DNA of 64,000 nt, taken from Bog-473 sp963779735. Its GTDB lineage: Bacteria; Actinomycetota; Acidimicrobiia; Acidimicrobiales; RAAP-2. The translations under genes were made by a program, and so were the position numbers. The DNA lies in the NCBI GenBank assembly GCA_963779735.1, contig CAVZZJ010000011.1:1-64000 (forward strand), given 5' to 3'. The notes beneath the pieces are model-generated. The model ran no database searches. It was not told the DNA's origin and saw only the letters and a list, made by a program, of their open reading frames with translations. Positions 41,559 to 51,112 of this stretch are shown here, piece by piece. Each line of letters opens with the position of its first letter. Position 1 is the first letter of the stretch.

Positions 41559-43853
41559 ATGGTGACTGTCGAGCACGGACCGCTCATTGGCATGCGGGTA
41601 CTGGAGCTCTCCGAGGGTGTCGCGGCCGGCTTCTGCGGCAAGCTTCTCTCCGATCTTGGAGCCGAGGTCCTGATGGTCGAGCCGCCCGGGGGTCACGCTC
41701 TTCGTTCGGCCGAGCCTCGCCGTCGTGACGGCCTGAGTGCTCGCTTCTTGTACTTGAGCACCGGGAAGCACAGCATGGTGCTCGGCGGAACCGATGAAGG
41801 CGACGGGCGGCTGGGCGAGCTGATCGGCGAGGCACACCTGTTCGTCACCGACGCCGAACCGGCACGTGTGGAGGCGCTGGCACGCGGCGCAACGGGCACG
41901 GTCGTCCTTTGCATGCGCCCCTTCGGTTCGACCGGACCCTATGCCGAACACGGCGCACATCACCTCACGCTGTTCCACTCTGCGGGTGAGGGTTCCACCC
42001 TTCCCAGCGGCCTCGGATGGGAGCTCTTCCCCGATCGGGCTCCCGTCCAGCTCGGCAGCGAGATCGGGTACTTCGATGCGGGGTGGAACGCGGCGGTCGC
42101 TGGGCTGGCCGCCTGCTACGGCGCCCTCCGTTCGGGTGGAGGGGAATGGGTCGACCTGTCGTCGCAGGAGTCGATTCTCTCGTTGAGCCGAACCCGGCTG
42201 AACCGATTCCTGAACGAGGGCGTGAATGTAGGCCGTGAGAGGAGCCGCTACGGGATCACGGGGCAGCTGCGCTGCTCGGACGGCTGGGTCGCCGTGATCG
42301 GCATCAGGGAAGAACAGTGGGACCGTCTCGTCGCGCTCCCCGAGGGGGCAGAGTTCCGCGACGCCGGCTTCAGCTCCGCCGAGGCCCGCACCCACGACAC
42401 GACCCGGCTCGGCGAGATCCTCGCCGCGTGGTGCGCGGCGCGCCCGAAGGCCGAGGTGGCACGCGTCTTATCGGGGACCGGAGCACCAGCGGGGATCTTC
42501 GCAACGCCCGTGGACCTCCTCGCCAGCGAACAGCTCGCCCACCGCGGGTTCTTTCACCAGGTTGACGACGGCCACGGCGGTTCGGTCAGCGTGCCCGGCG
42601 CGCCCTACCGGCTGTCCCGCACACCCGTCTCGGTGGGGCCATCGCCGCAGCTCGGCTCCTCGAGTGGGTTCACGCCGCGTCGAGCCGCACCCACCGCCGG
42701 ATTGACCCGTGGGCCCGGTCGGATGCTCGAAGGGGTTCGTGTCCTCGACTTCACATGGGCCGCAGCGGGACCGTACGCCACACTCCTGCTCGCTCTGCTC
42801 GGCGCCGACGTCGTGAAGGTCGAGTCAACCAAACGCCTGGACCCGGCGCGCTCGGGGTTCATTGCCCGCTACGAGGGCACCGAGCTCTCGCCGATCTTCA
42901 ACGAGCTCAATCTGAACAAGCGCTCCGTGGAGGTGGACCTGACGCAGCCCGAAGGCGCATCGATGGTCAAGCAACTGGTCGGCGACGTCGACATTGTCGT
43001 CGACAACTTCCGCCCCGGAGTCATGGCGCGGTTCGGTCTCGGTCCCGCCGACCTCCTCGACCGCCATCCACGCCTCATCGTGGCATCGTCGTCGGCCAAT
43101 GGGTCGACGGGGCCCGACGCGATGGGGGCCGGACTGGCAGGCATCTTCGCAGCGTCGGGCGGTCTCAGCGAGCAGACGGGGTACGCGGACGGCCCTCCGA
43201 CCCAGCTCACCGATCCGATGGACTATCGCGTGGGCGCCGCCCTTGCTGTCGGCATCCTTGCCGCTCTGTTGGATCGCGCCCGGACCGGTAAGGGCCAACA
43301 TGTCGACTTCTCCTCTTGTGAGGTATTCGCGGCCAGTGCGCCCGACGCGCTACTCGCGCACGTCATCGGGGTTCCGTGGCAGGCGAGGCTTGCAAACGGG
43401 CACCCGACGATGGCGCTCCACGACGTCTATCCGTGCGCCGACGGCGAGTGGCTTGCCGTCGCCGTGGCTGACGACCGGGAGAAACACGCCCTGGGTCTCG
43501 TACTCGGATGCGCGGAGGCGCAGGACCAGGCCATCCGGGCATGGACGGCCACACGCACGGCACACGACGCCGCGGCAGCCTTGCGGGCCGCCGGCGTGGC
43601 CGCCAGCCCGGTGATGAGCTTTGCGAAGCTCGCGACGGACCCGCATCTTGCGGCCCGAGCGGTGTTCGTGGACGTCGAGCATCCCGTCCTCGGTGCGCAG
43701 CGGGTCATGCGCGCACCATGGCGGTTCTCGGACTGGGAGTGTGCCATCCACCGGGCGGGTCCGCGACTGGGTGCCGATACCGACGACGTGTTCGGCGGAC
43801 TCGACGGCCAACCGCCGGTCGGAGCAGCGAGATCGAGGGAGGTGCACGGGTGA
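41559..43853 (+). CDS. Two-domain CaiB/BaiF CoA-transferase-like fusion
   Basis: 764 residues in two class III CoA-transferase modules. Residues 1 to about 375 begin IGMRVLELSEGVAAGFCGKL, and about 388-764 begin LEGVRVLDFTWAAAGPYATL with LLGADVVKVES. In both halves the position of the catalytic aspartate seems replaced: GAHHLTLFHSAG in the first and MGAGLAGIFAASGG in the second. CaiB enzymes work as interlocked dimers, so a tandem chain could fold alone. Its 3' end overlaps the LLM gene by four bases (GTGA). Confidence 0.82.
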   Translation: MVTVEHGPLIGMRVLELSEGVAAGFCGKLLSDLGAEVLMVEPPGGHALRSAEPRRRDGLSARFLYLSTGKHSMVLGGTDEGDGRLGELIGEAHLFVTDAEPARVEALARGATGTVVLCMRPFGSTGPYAEHGAHHLTLFHSAGEGSTLPSGLGWELFPDRAPVQLGSEIGYFDAGWNAAVAGLAACYGALRSGGGEWVDLSSQESILSLSRTRLNRFLNEGVNVGRERSRYGITGQLRCSDGWVAVIGIREEQWDRLVALPEGAEFRDAGFSSAEARTHDTTRLGEILAAWCAARPKAEVARVLSGTGAPAGIFATPVDLLASEQLAHRGFFHQVDDGHGGSVSVPGAPYRLSRTPVSVGPSPQLGSSSGFTPRRAAPTAGLTRGPGRMLEGVRVLDFTWAAAGPYATLLLALLGADVVKVESTKRLDPARSGFIARYEGTELSPIFNELNLNKRSVEVDLTQPEGASMVKQLVGDVDIVVDNFRPGVMARFGLGPADLLDRHPRLIVASSSANGSTGPDAMGAGLAGIFAASGGLSEQTGYADGPPTQLTDPMDYRVGAALAVGILAALLDRARTGKGQHVDFSSCEVFAASAPDALLAHVIGVPWQARLANGHPTMALHDVYPCADGEWLAVAVADDREKHALGLVLGCAEAQDQAIRAWTATRTAHDAAAALRAAGVAASPVMSFAKLATDPHLAARAVFVDVEHPVLGAQRVMRAPWRFSDWECAIHRAGPRLGADTDDVFGGLDGQPPVGAARSREVHG

Positions 43854-44788
43854 CCGCGGCCGGAGAGCTCGAGATCGGATTCGTGTCGGGGGCCGACCTG
43901 AAGCGAGTGAGCAGAATGGAAGACCTGCCCATCGACTCGCTGTGGACGGGCGGGCACGTCGCCTCCCGAAACCCCTCCACCGAGGCGATGATGAGCCTCG
44001 CCCGTCTGTCGGCCGTCACCGAACGGGTCAAGCTGGGCACGTCAATCCTGCTCTTGCCGCTCTATCCCCCGGCGATCGTGGCCAAACAGATAGCCGATCT
44101 CGACCGGGACACGGGAGGGCGGCTCATCCTCGGCGTCGGTGTGGGAGGGGAATACCCGAGCGAGTTCCGGGCCTGTCAGGTCCCCATGAACGAGCGTGGG
44201 CGTCGGACCGACGAAGCCATCGGGCTCTTGCGGCGCCTCTGGTCGGCCAATGAGATCTCCCATAAGGGCGCCTTCTACTCAATGGAAGGCGTCAAGGTGC
44301 ACCCGGCGCCGGTCCAGCCGGGCGGTCCGCCTATCGTCGTGGCCGGACGCAAGGAGCCGGCGATGAAGCGAGCGGCGCTGCTCGGCGACGGTTGGATGCC
44401 TTACCTCTACTCCGCACGCCGCTACGCGGCGTCCGCCGAGACCATCCGCCAGGTCGCGGCGGAAGCCGGAAGAGACCTGTCCGGATTCGGTTGGTACCTG
44501 TTCGTGTTCGCCAACGTCGACACCGATGGAGATAGGGCGCGCGACGGTGCCGCCCGCACCATGGGCGGGAACTACCAGCAGGACTTCAAGGAGATGGTCG
44601 ACAGCGTCGCGGTGGCTGGAACTCCGGGCGAGGTCATCCGCAAGCTGCAGGCATTCGTCGACGCAGGCGTCCGGCACTTCATCTTCATGCCCTCGCCCGG
44701 CCCGGGAGGCGATCCCGATCCGATCGTGCAGCGGCTACTGAATGACGTCGTCCCCTCTCTCCGCGAGTACGCAACGCCATCAGCTTGA
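43850..44788 (+). CDS. LLM class F420-dependent oxidoreductase
   Basis: 312 residues from the GTG overlapping the preceding stop. It is a luciferase-like TIM barrel: LKLGTSILLLPLYPP-like strand (VKLGTSILLLPLYPP), RLILGVGVGGEYPSEF, GRRTDEAIGLLRRLW and PIVVAGRKEPAMKRAA are typical of the F420-using branch. It would move a hydride to or from a ketone, alcohol or double bond using F420, probably on the product of the coupled CoA-transferase-like protein. Its end overlaps the convergent IclR gene by nine bases. Confidence 0.88.
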   Translation: MTAAGELEIGFVSGADLKRVSRMEDLPIDSLWTGGHVASRNPSTEAMMSLARLSAVTERVKLGTSILLLPLYPPAIVAKQIADLDRDTGGRLILGVGVGGEYPSEFRACQVPMNERGRRTDEAIGLLRRLWSANEISHKGAFYSMEGVKVHPAPVQPGGPPIVVAGRKEPAMKRAALLGDGWMPYLYSARRYAASAETIRQVAAEAGRDLSGFGWYLFVFANVDTDGDRARDGAARTMGGNYQQDFKEMVDSVAVAGTPGEVIRKLQAFVDAGVRHFIFMPSPGPGGDPDPIVQRLLNDVVPSLREYATPSA

Positions 44789-45763
44789 GAGGGGCGGTGA
44801 TGTGCCCGGCGAGGTGGCCCGGATCCGCTCGTTCGAGTGGCCACGGCGGCCGGCGCTCCGTTCAATTGCAGCGCTCACCCCGTCAGCCGCGGCGCGGAGC
44901 CGTCGACCGATGCGGTCGAGCGCTTCCGGCTCGAATTCCCGGTGGATGACGAGCGCCAGATCGTAGCGTGGCATGCCGTCCACGTCGAAGACCGGCGCTT
45001 GGAGCGACTCGACCATGCAGGCTCCCTGCCGTCCGGCGATGCCACCGCCGAGGTAGGCGACCTGCGACAGGCTGGCGAGCCGTTGCGTTAGGAATGCGCG
45101 GATCTGTTGCGCCGTAAGGTCCTTGGGCATGAGCCTCACGGCCTCGGCGACCTGGTCCTGAAAATCGGTGTGGAGGGTGACGACGTAGCCGCGTTCGACC
45201 GTCACGTGGAGAATGGCGTCCATCTGCTCTCTCAGCTGCGCGTCGCCGAGGCCACTCCGTGCATACCACTCGTGCCATTCGTCCGGCGACCGCCACACGA
45301 TGAAGCATGCACCGAAGGGCGCGACTAGCGGCGTCTGAGCGCCGGTCCGAAACGTCGACCCCACGCGCACGACTGGGCCGGTGGATTCGAGGATGAGGAT
45401 TTCGTCTGAGACGGCGGTGCTGAGCATGCACTCGCAGCGAAACTGGGTCGCGAGCTCCTCCATGACGGGGCGAGCGAGGTTGACCTCGGGCCTGACTTCA
45501 CTCGCCGCGTGTCCGATGAGGATCAGCGTCGGTCCCAGCCCGTACCGAAGATTGAGCGGCGATCGGGAGACCCACCCGCTCGCGTGCAGCGCGCCGAGGA
45601 TCTTGTGCGCCGTCGGCTTGGGGATCCCGCATCGACGGGCGATCTCCGAGAGCGAAAACGTCTCGCGGGGATGGCCGGCAAGGAACTCGACGATTGCAAT
45701 GGACCGCCCCACGCTGCTGCCGTACCGGTTGGATTCAGGCAAAACCTGCTGGCCGTCGGTCAT
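44780..45763 (-). CDS. IclR family transcriptional regulator
   Basis: 327 residues. The winged HTH is at about 18-75 (RSIAIVEFLAGHPRETFSLS, then IARRCGIPKPTAHKILGAL), followed by the GAF-like effector domain that includes LILESTGPVVRVGS and PFGACFIVW. It is the last gene of a minus-strand run with the crotonase, GMC and amidohydrolase genes, and likely controls that run in response to an aromatic or cyclic acid. Effector unknown. Confidence 0.9.
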   Translation of the reverse strand: MTDGQQVLPESNRYGSSVGRSIAIVEFLAGHPRETFSLSEIARRCGIPKPTAHKILGALHASGWVSRSPLNLRYGLGPTLILIGHAASEVRPEVNLARPVMEELATQFRCECMLSTAVSDEILILESTGPVVRVGSTFRTGAQTPLVAPFGACFIVWRSPDEWHEWYARSGLGDAQLREQMDAILHVTVERGYVVTLHTDFQDQVAEAVRLMPKDLTAQQIRAFLTQRLASLSQVAYLGGGIAGRQGACMVESLQAPVFDVDGMPRYDLALVIHREFEPEALDRIGRRLRAAADGVSAAIERSAGRRGHSNERIRATSPGTSPPLSS

Positions 45764-45849
45764 CGGCGGAGTCGGGAACAGAGCCCGGCCGTCGTCGACA
45801 ACGACCGCGCGCCGACCCTACGCCGCTCCAGCCTCTGGCGCACAGCTGC

Positions 45850-46593
45850 TCAGCGGATGATGCTCAAGCCGATGAGGCTCATGCCATAGGGCAGCTCGTC
45901 CAAGATCTGCCGCTTCAACTGGTGTGTGAGTGCGAGGCGCGTATAGCGCATGATGACCGGGTCCTGGGCGTCGATGTAGCGGGCCAGCTCCCATGCTCGG
46001 GGCAGCAGGTCCTCCTTCTTCAGCACCTCACCGACGAGGCCCAGTCGCTGCGCCTCTCGCGCGTCGATCTCCTGTTTGGAGAGCAGGAACCAGCGGGCGC
46101 GGTTCGGGCCGAGCAGCGCGGGCCAGACCGTGTGCACGCCGTCGCTCGGCGGGCTGAATGGGAAGTGCGGTTCGTCCTTCAAGACGACGTCCTCGGCGGC
46201 CAGCACCATGTCGCAGAGCAACGCCTGCTCAGCGTGCCAGGTGGCCGGACCGTTTATTGCCGCGATCATCGGAACCTCAATGCTCAGGTGATTTTCGAGT
46301 AGCTTGCGCCCTTCGATGAACAACGTCTGGAAAGCTTCGGCGGTCCACTTCGGTGGCCACCCCGAGCCGTCGCCCGAGGTGCACCACACGTCGCCCGCCC
46401 CCGTCAAGATGACTACCCGGACGTCGCGATCGTTGGCGAGCGCCTGGTAGAGCTGGGGCAGCTCGCGATGCGCAGGCTCGTCCCACACCATTGAGCCACC
46501 GTTGCCATCGTGCAACGTCACCTCGACGATACCTCCGTCGAGTCGGAGTTTCGCCCGGGTGAATCGCTGCGAGTACTCGTCGAATTGTGACAT
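45850..46593 (-). CDS. Crotonase-fold hydrolase resembling 6-oxocamphor hydrolase
   Basis: 247 residues. The crotonase fold is clear (VVILTGAGDVWC, SIEVPMIAAINGPATWHAE, a DMVLAAEDV strand). It matches what I recall of 6-oxocamphor hydrolase across the whole length, including W37 in SMVWDEPAH, H120, H143 in EPHFP and D151 in SDGVHTVWP, the counterparts of Trp40, His122, His145 and Asp154. That enzyme breaks a C-C bond of a cyclic beta-diketone with water, without CoA. Ordinary enoyl-CoA hydratase glutamates are not evident. GAGGTT-like ribosome binding; 17 bases from the GMC gene. Confidence 0.78.
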   Translation of the reverse strand: MSQFDEYSQRFTRAKLRLDGGIVEVTLHDGNGGSMVWDEPAHRELPQLYQALANDRDVRVVILTGAGDVWCTSGDGSGWPPKWTAEAFQTLFIEGRKLLENHLSIEVPMIAAINGPATWHAEQALLCDMVLAAEDVVLKDEPHFPFSPPSDGVHTVWPALLGPNRARWFLLSKQEIDAREAQRLGLVGEVLKKEDLLPRAWELARYIDAQDPVIMRYTRLALTHQLKRQILDELPYGMSLIGLSIIR

Positions 46594-46610
46594 GTAACCT
46601 CCGTTCCTCT

Positions 46611-48231
46611 CTAACGAAAGAATTCTGCGGCACGCTCACCGATCATTACCGCCGTGGCCGCGGGACAACGGCGCACCACCGTGGGCATGATCGACGTGTC
46701 GACGACCCGGAGGCCGTCGATGCCGTACACGCGGCAGTACTGGTCGACAACGGCGTTCTCCGGGGACGGCCCCATGCGGCACGTGCTCGCCATGTGCACG
46801 GACGCCCCGACGTGAGCGAACAGGAAGCGGTCGAGCGCTGCGTCGGAATGCAGCTCGTCGTCTGTCGGGGCAATACGCTCCGCACCGAGCTCTCGATAGG
46901 CGTCGTTGGCCGACAATGCCGCGGCCAGCCGCATGGCCTCACGCATCCGAGAGCGATCGGCGGCGGAATCCAGAAAGTGGTAGAGGAGATCCGGGTTGGC
47001 GCTCGGATCGGACGAGGTGAGACGGATCTCCCCGCGGCTGGCGCCCTGCATGATCAGGCAGGTGATGCCGTGTTCCCACCCGTAGCGAACGTGATCCGCC
47101 AGCTTGGGAAGCGACATGGTGCCGACCGCTGATTTGAGCATTCGGGCCCGGCCCACGAGGGACACGCCGTGCAGCATGGTGTTGTTGATCGGGATCGCCG
47201 ACTGCAGCATCGCCATGTCGCTGTAGATGTCGGACCCGGTGCTGGTGTAGTGCAGTCCAAAATGCGCCCAGGCGCTCAGCGTCGGGTCCGGTACTGGGTT
47301 CCTGCGCTTCTTGACCCGGATGCGCATGACGGCAGAGCAGTGGTCCGTGAACCGGCGGCCGACCAGCGAAAGCTCGTGCACCACCGGCACCCCGATCCGG
47401 TGCAGCTCGTCGGGGGGGCCGATACCCGACAACATCAACAGTTGCGGCGACTTCACCGCGCCAGCACTTAGGACGACCTCGCCCGCGTGGATGGCGCACA
47501 CCTGGCCGCCAAGCATCACCTCTACGCCGATTGCCCGCCCTGCCTCGAGCAGCACACGCAGGACGGGCGCATCGCCCCGCACGGTCAGGTTCGGTCGATT
47601 CTCCAGCGGATCCAGATACGCAAGTGCGGTGTTCATCCGAATGCCCTTGACGTTGTTAACCGGGAGCGCACCGACGCCGATTGACGCTGGGCCGTTCATG
47701 TCTGGGTCATCGGGGTACCCGGCATCCCGACATGCCGCCGCGAACGCCAGGTCGATCGGTGCCCACTCGGCGGGAGCAGCACGTCGGACTGGCACTGGTC
47801 CGGTCGTACCGTGGTACTCGTCCCGCACGTCGTGATCGTTCTCGAGCTTCTTGAAGTAGGGGAGCACCCTCTCGTACGACCACGCCTCATTTCCCTCGGC
47901 GCTCCAGCGGTCGAAGTCCTCGGGTAGGCCCCGCGTGAACAGCGTGCCGTTCACCGCGCTGGAGCCGCCGACCACGCGACCCGCGCGGCAAGGGCTGGAG
48001 GACGCCGTTGCGCACGGTGGCGACCATCCCCCAATTGTTCGGATGGTTGGGAGCCATCGCGCTCAGAACGCCGCCGTAGCGCAGCTCTTGAGGGAGGTTG
48101 TCGACCCCGACGAAACGGGGCCCGGCCTCGAGCAAGAGCACCGACCGGCTCGGATCCTCGGAGAGGCGCGCTGCGAGCGGGCACCCGGCGGAGCCTGCAC
48201 CGATGATGATCACGTCATAGGAATCGCTCAC
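46611..48231 (-). pseudogene. GMC family oxidoreductase with an apparent +1 frameshift
   Basis: The N-terminus SDSYDVIIIGAGSAG with LLLEAG (FAD site) starts at the GTG at 48231 and runs to GVLQPLPRG. The rest (RVVGGSSAVNGTLFTRGLP through VHMASTCRMGP and a C-terminal GLRVVDTSIMPT) is in another frame from 47978 on. Removing one base at 47979 joins them into a normal protein of about 539 residues. GMC enzymes oxidise alcohols with FAD. The catalytic His of HMASTCRMG is present; the second His/Asn site reads RRCPAA. It follows the amidohydrolase by 13 bases. Confidence 0.75.
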
Positions 48232-48244
48232 CCTGGGAGAAGCC

Positions 48245-49375
48245 TCAGGCGTCGATGGGATATAGCTTGAGCGCGTTGTCCCACATGATCTTGCGCTTGC
48301 TCTCGTCAGACACGTCTGGTAATGCCCGTATCTCCTCCACCGCCCGGACGTAGTGACGCCCCTCGGGATGGCCGAAGTCCGTGGCGACGACGATGTTGCC
48401 GTCTCCCACCGCGTCGATAACCTGTTTGATCCCGGGATCATTCGGTTCCGTCGAGACGAAGCACTGGCGGCGCCAGTATTCAATGGGGTCCATCGGCAAG
48501 GGGATAGGGAGGTCCTTCGTCCCGCCTTGGTTGGCCACCCGCAGCCGATACAGCCAGGATGCGACCCAGCCCGATCCGGACTCCAGGTGGACGATACGCA
48601 GCGTCGGGTGCCGCTCGAGCACTCCACCGATGATGAATGACGCGCACGCCATCATGTTGCCGATGGTGAAGGCGGATATGCCCTGGGCCCAGACCAGGCC
48701 GCGGAAGTAGTCGTAGAGGAACGGGTCGCTCGGGCTCAGCGCCCCGACATGGACGCCGACCGGCACGTTCAGTTCGGCGATGGTCCCCCAGAGGCGATCC
48801 ATCTCCGGGTCGAATATCCGGTGTGGGCCGACGGGCGTCGGGTTTATGGTGACCGCCTTGAACCCCAGGTCGTTCACGCACCGCACGGCCTCTTGAGATG
48901 CCAGCTCAGGGTCGCGAAGGTCGATGGAGCCGGCACCGACCAACCGATGGTCACCGTCATCGCAAAAGTCGTGCAGCCAGTTGTTGTACGCACGGCTATA
49001 GGCGGCAGCGACGTCGGCCTTGGTGCTTGGCGCTTGGTTGGTGTAGAGCGCAGCGGAGGGATACAGCACCATGTAGTCGACCCCCGTGCGCTCCATGGCA
49101 TTGATGTAGCAGTCAGCCCCGAATCCCGCACGGGCGTAGTCGTCGTACGCCTCGCCGAGATCGGGCATCACCTCTGTCACGCCGTGGAACCCGATTGGCA
49201 TGTCGTAGCCGTCCACGCTCACGGAGTTGAAGAACCCGAAGCCCTCCTCCACCTGCGAGTAGCCGACCCGGACCACCGGGGCCTGATCCTGGTACTTCGG
49301 CTCCAGATACCTTGCCCAAAGGTCGTCCGGCTCGACGGCATGCGAATCGGTATCGATGAACCCGTGTGGTGGCAT
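48245..49375 (-). CDS. Amidohydrolase family protein (LigW/ACMSD-like)
   Basis: 376 residues. Metal-site motifs are FIDTDSHAVEPDDLW at the N-terminus, VPVGVHVGALSP in the middle and VVATDFGHPEGRH near the end. It is related to the proteins at 14135 and 21290 (shared RAYNNW/RAFNDW helix and HLESGSGWVASWL/FLEANGGWLVPWL strand). It is the first gene of the operon that continues with the GMC, 6-oxocamphor-hydrolase-like and IclR genes. ATG start at 49375 with GAGGAGGGCC-type sequence upstream. The exact reaction is unknown. Confidence 0.85.
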   Translation of the reverse strand: MPPHGFIDTDSHAVEPDDLWARYLEPKYQDQAPVVRVGYSQVEEGFGFFNSVSVDGYDMPIGFHGVTEVMPDLGEAYDDYARAGFGADCYINAMERTGVDYMVLYPSAALYTNQAPSTKADVAAAYSRAYNNWLHDFCDDGDHRLVGAGSIDLRDPELASQEAVRCVNDLGFKAVTINPTPVGPHRIFDPEMDRLWGTIAELNVPVGVHVGALSPSDPFLYDYFRGLVWAQGISAFTIGNMMACASFIIGGVLERHPTLRIVHLESGSGWVASWLYRLRVANQGGTKDLPIPLPMDPIEYWRRQCFVSTEPNDPGIKQVIDAVGDGNIVVATDFGHPEGRHYVRAVEEIRALPDVSDESKRKIMWDNALKLYPIDA

Positions 49376-49398
49376 CGGCCCTCCTCGGTGTTCATATA

Positions 49399-49420
49399 TA
49401 GAGACACTTCGTTCACTCTA
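49399..49420. promoter_or_regulatory. Inverted repeat upstream of the amidohydrolase operon
   Basis: TAGAG (49399-49403) and CTCTA (49416-49420) around 12 bases, next to an AT-rich TATATA stretch, in the divergent gap between the amidohydrolase operon and the NTF2-like gene. It is a candidate operator, possibly for the IclR protein of that operon. Confidence 0.3.
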
Positions 49421-49589
49421 GGATAGTACGATGCGGTCGGGCCGGACAAGCCCTGTTGGAGGTGCGCCGATGCTGGCGGGCTATCGTCGGGTTCATGGCG
49501 AAGCGGGAGTTTGACGTGCCGCCCCTGCGTCGTCGCAGACGGCCCCTGCGCCGCCGCCGTGAACCGTCCATCACAACTGATCCGACCGC

Positions 49590-50045
49590 ATGAGCGACCC
49601 CTTCGAAAGGCTTCTCGCCGAGCGGGCGTGCGAGCGCGCCGTGCTCGAATACGCCCGACTGGTTGACAGCGGCCATGCATCGGGGATCGCCGATCTCTTC
49701 ACCGACGATGGTGAGTGGATCGGTGCCGACGGGCGCGGGATGCAGGGTAAGGATGAGATCCGCGCCGCATTCACTTCTCGAGAAGCTCTCGGACGGCGCC
49801 AATCACGTCATGTCATCACCAATGTCATCATCGACATCGACGGTTCTGACACTGCACGCGGAGTCGCCTACCTCATCAATTTCCGGCACGACGCGGAGGG
49901 TACCGTGGCCGCTCACCCCGCCCCGGCGGATCACCCCAAGTTCGTCGGGGACTATCACCTGACATTTCGCCGCGTCGACGAACGTTGGCACATCGCGACC
50001 CTGCGCTTCGACCTGGCCTTTCTCCGCAGCCGGCGGCGTTCCTGA
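49590..50045 (+). CDS. NTF2/SnoaL-like domain protein
   Basis: 151 residues. The pattern of an N-terminal helix (ACERAVLEYARLVDSG), then ADLFTDDGEWIG, a GKDEIRAAF helix and four late strands (HVITNVIIDIDG, YHLTFRRVDERWHIATLRF) is the SnoaL-like cone fold. Such proteins are small isomerases, cyclases, hydrolases or dehydratases in polyketide, steroid and aromatic pathways. It precedes the esterase gene by 46 bases. No clear ribosome binding site is seen. Confidence 0.82.
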   Translation: MSDPFERLLAERACERAVLEYARLVDSGHASGIADLFTDDGEWIGADGRGMQGKDEIRAAFTSREALGRRQSRHVITNVIIDIDGSDTARGVAYLINFRHDAEGTVAAHPAPADHPKFVGDYHLTFRRVDERWHIATLRFDLAFLRSRRRS

Positions 50046-50091
50046 CAAGCGCTGCAAGAAATTATCGGTACAGCCCACGACAGGGGGAACC

Positions 50092-51081
50092 ATGACCGCT
50101 GATATCGAGAATGTGCTGAAGGTCCCGGCCCGTGAGATTCCGGTTCCAAGGTCGGTGAGTCCCGAGGCTCAGGCATATCTGGCGAGGCCGCCGATGCCGG
50201 CCTTCCCGTACCCCGCCCTACATGACGTCGAAGCGTGGCACACAATGATCGCGACGATTGAGGAGATGAGCTCCGCCAGGTTGAAGGAGTCCGGAAAGGT
50301 CTCGGATGTGGGTTTCGAGGTCGACGAGATCTCCGTCGGGGGGGTCACCGTGTTCGTTGTCACTCCGCCCGACGTCCGGGGCGAGGACGCTCGGGTGTAC
50401 CTCGAGCCTCACGGGGGTGCGTTCTACATCGGCCGCGGCGAGCTTTGTCGCGCGGTCGGCATCATGACCGCCACCCAGGTTGGGATGCGGGTGTGGGCCG
50501 TCGACTACCGCATGCCGCCCGACCACCCCTACCCTGCCGCGGTCGATGACTGCCTCGCGGCGTACCGATCCCTCCTAAAGGAGCATCGTGCGGAGGAGAT
50601 CGTGGTGGGAGGGGTCTCCGCGGGAGGCAACCTCACCGCGACCCTCATCCTTCGGGGTAGGGACGAGGGGCTCCCCTTGCCGGCGGCGGCGGTCTTGGCG
50701 ACGCCCGGAGTGGATTTCACCCGCTCCGGTGACACGGCTAAGACAAATCTGGGTGTCGACACCGTTCTCACCAACGACGACCCGGCGCCGCTGATGCTCT
50801 ACGCGGGCGGACACGATCTAACCGACCCCTATCTGTCGCCGCTCTTCGGCGATTTTTCCAAAGGCTTCCCGCCTACGCTGTTGGCCAGCGGGACTCGAGA
50901 CATACTCCTCTCCGATACCGTTCGCATGCACCGGGCTCTGCGCGCTGCAGGAGTGCCCGCAGAGCTGCATGTCCTTGAGGCAGCGCCTCATGGCTTCTTC
51001 GGGGGAGGTACACCCGAAGATGACGACCTCGATCGCGAGATCCGGCGGTTCATTGAGGACCACTGCCCTGCACCCCAATGA
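50092..51081 (+). CDS. Alpha/beta hydrolase, HSL (hormone-sensitive-lipase-like) family
   Basis: 329 residues, GGGGGAA just before the ATG. The oxyanion motif is EPHGGAFYIG, the nucleophile elbow GVSAGGN, and the late Asp and His fit SGTRDILLSD and APHGFFGG. This is the HSL/family IV group of esterases that act on short acyl esters or lactones of hydrophobic alcohols. It is probably co-transcribed with the NTF2-like gene in front. A role after Baeyer-Villiger oxidation is possible but only inferred. Confidence 0.9.
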   Translation: MTADIENVLKVPAREIPVPRSVSPEAQAYLARPPMPAFPYPALHDVEAWHTMIATIEEMSSARLKESGKVSDVGFEVDEISVGGVTVFVVTPPDVRGEDARVYLEPHGGAFYIGRGELCRAVGIMTATQVGMRVWAVDYRMPPDHPYPAAVDDCLAAYRSLLKEHRAEEIVVGGVSAGGNLTATLILRGRDEGLPLPAAAVLATPGVDFTRSGDTAKTNLGVDTVLTNDDPAPLMLYAGGHDLTDPYLSPLFGDFSKGFPPTLLASGTRDILLSDTVRMHRALRAAGVPAELHVLEAAPHGFFGGGTPEDDDLDREIRRFIEDHCPAPQ

Positions 51082-51112
51082 GGTTCACATGGGCATGAAC
51101 ATTGAGGGAGCG

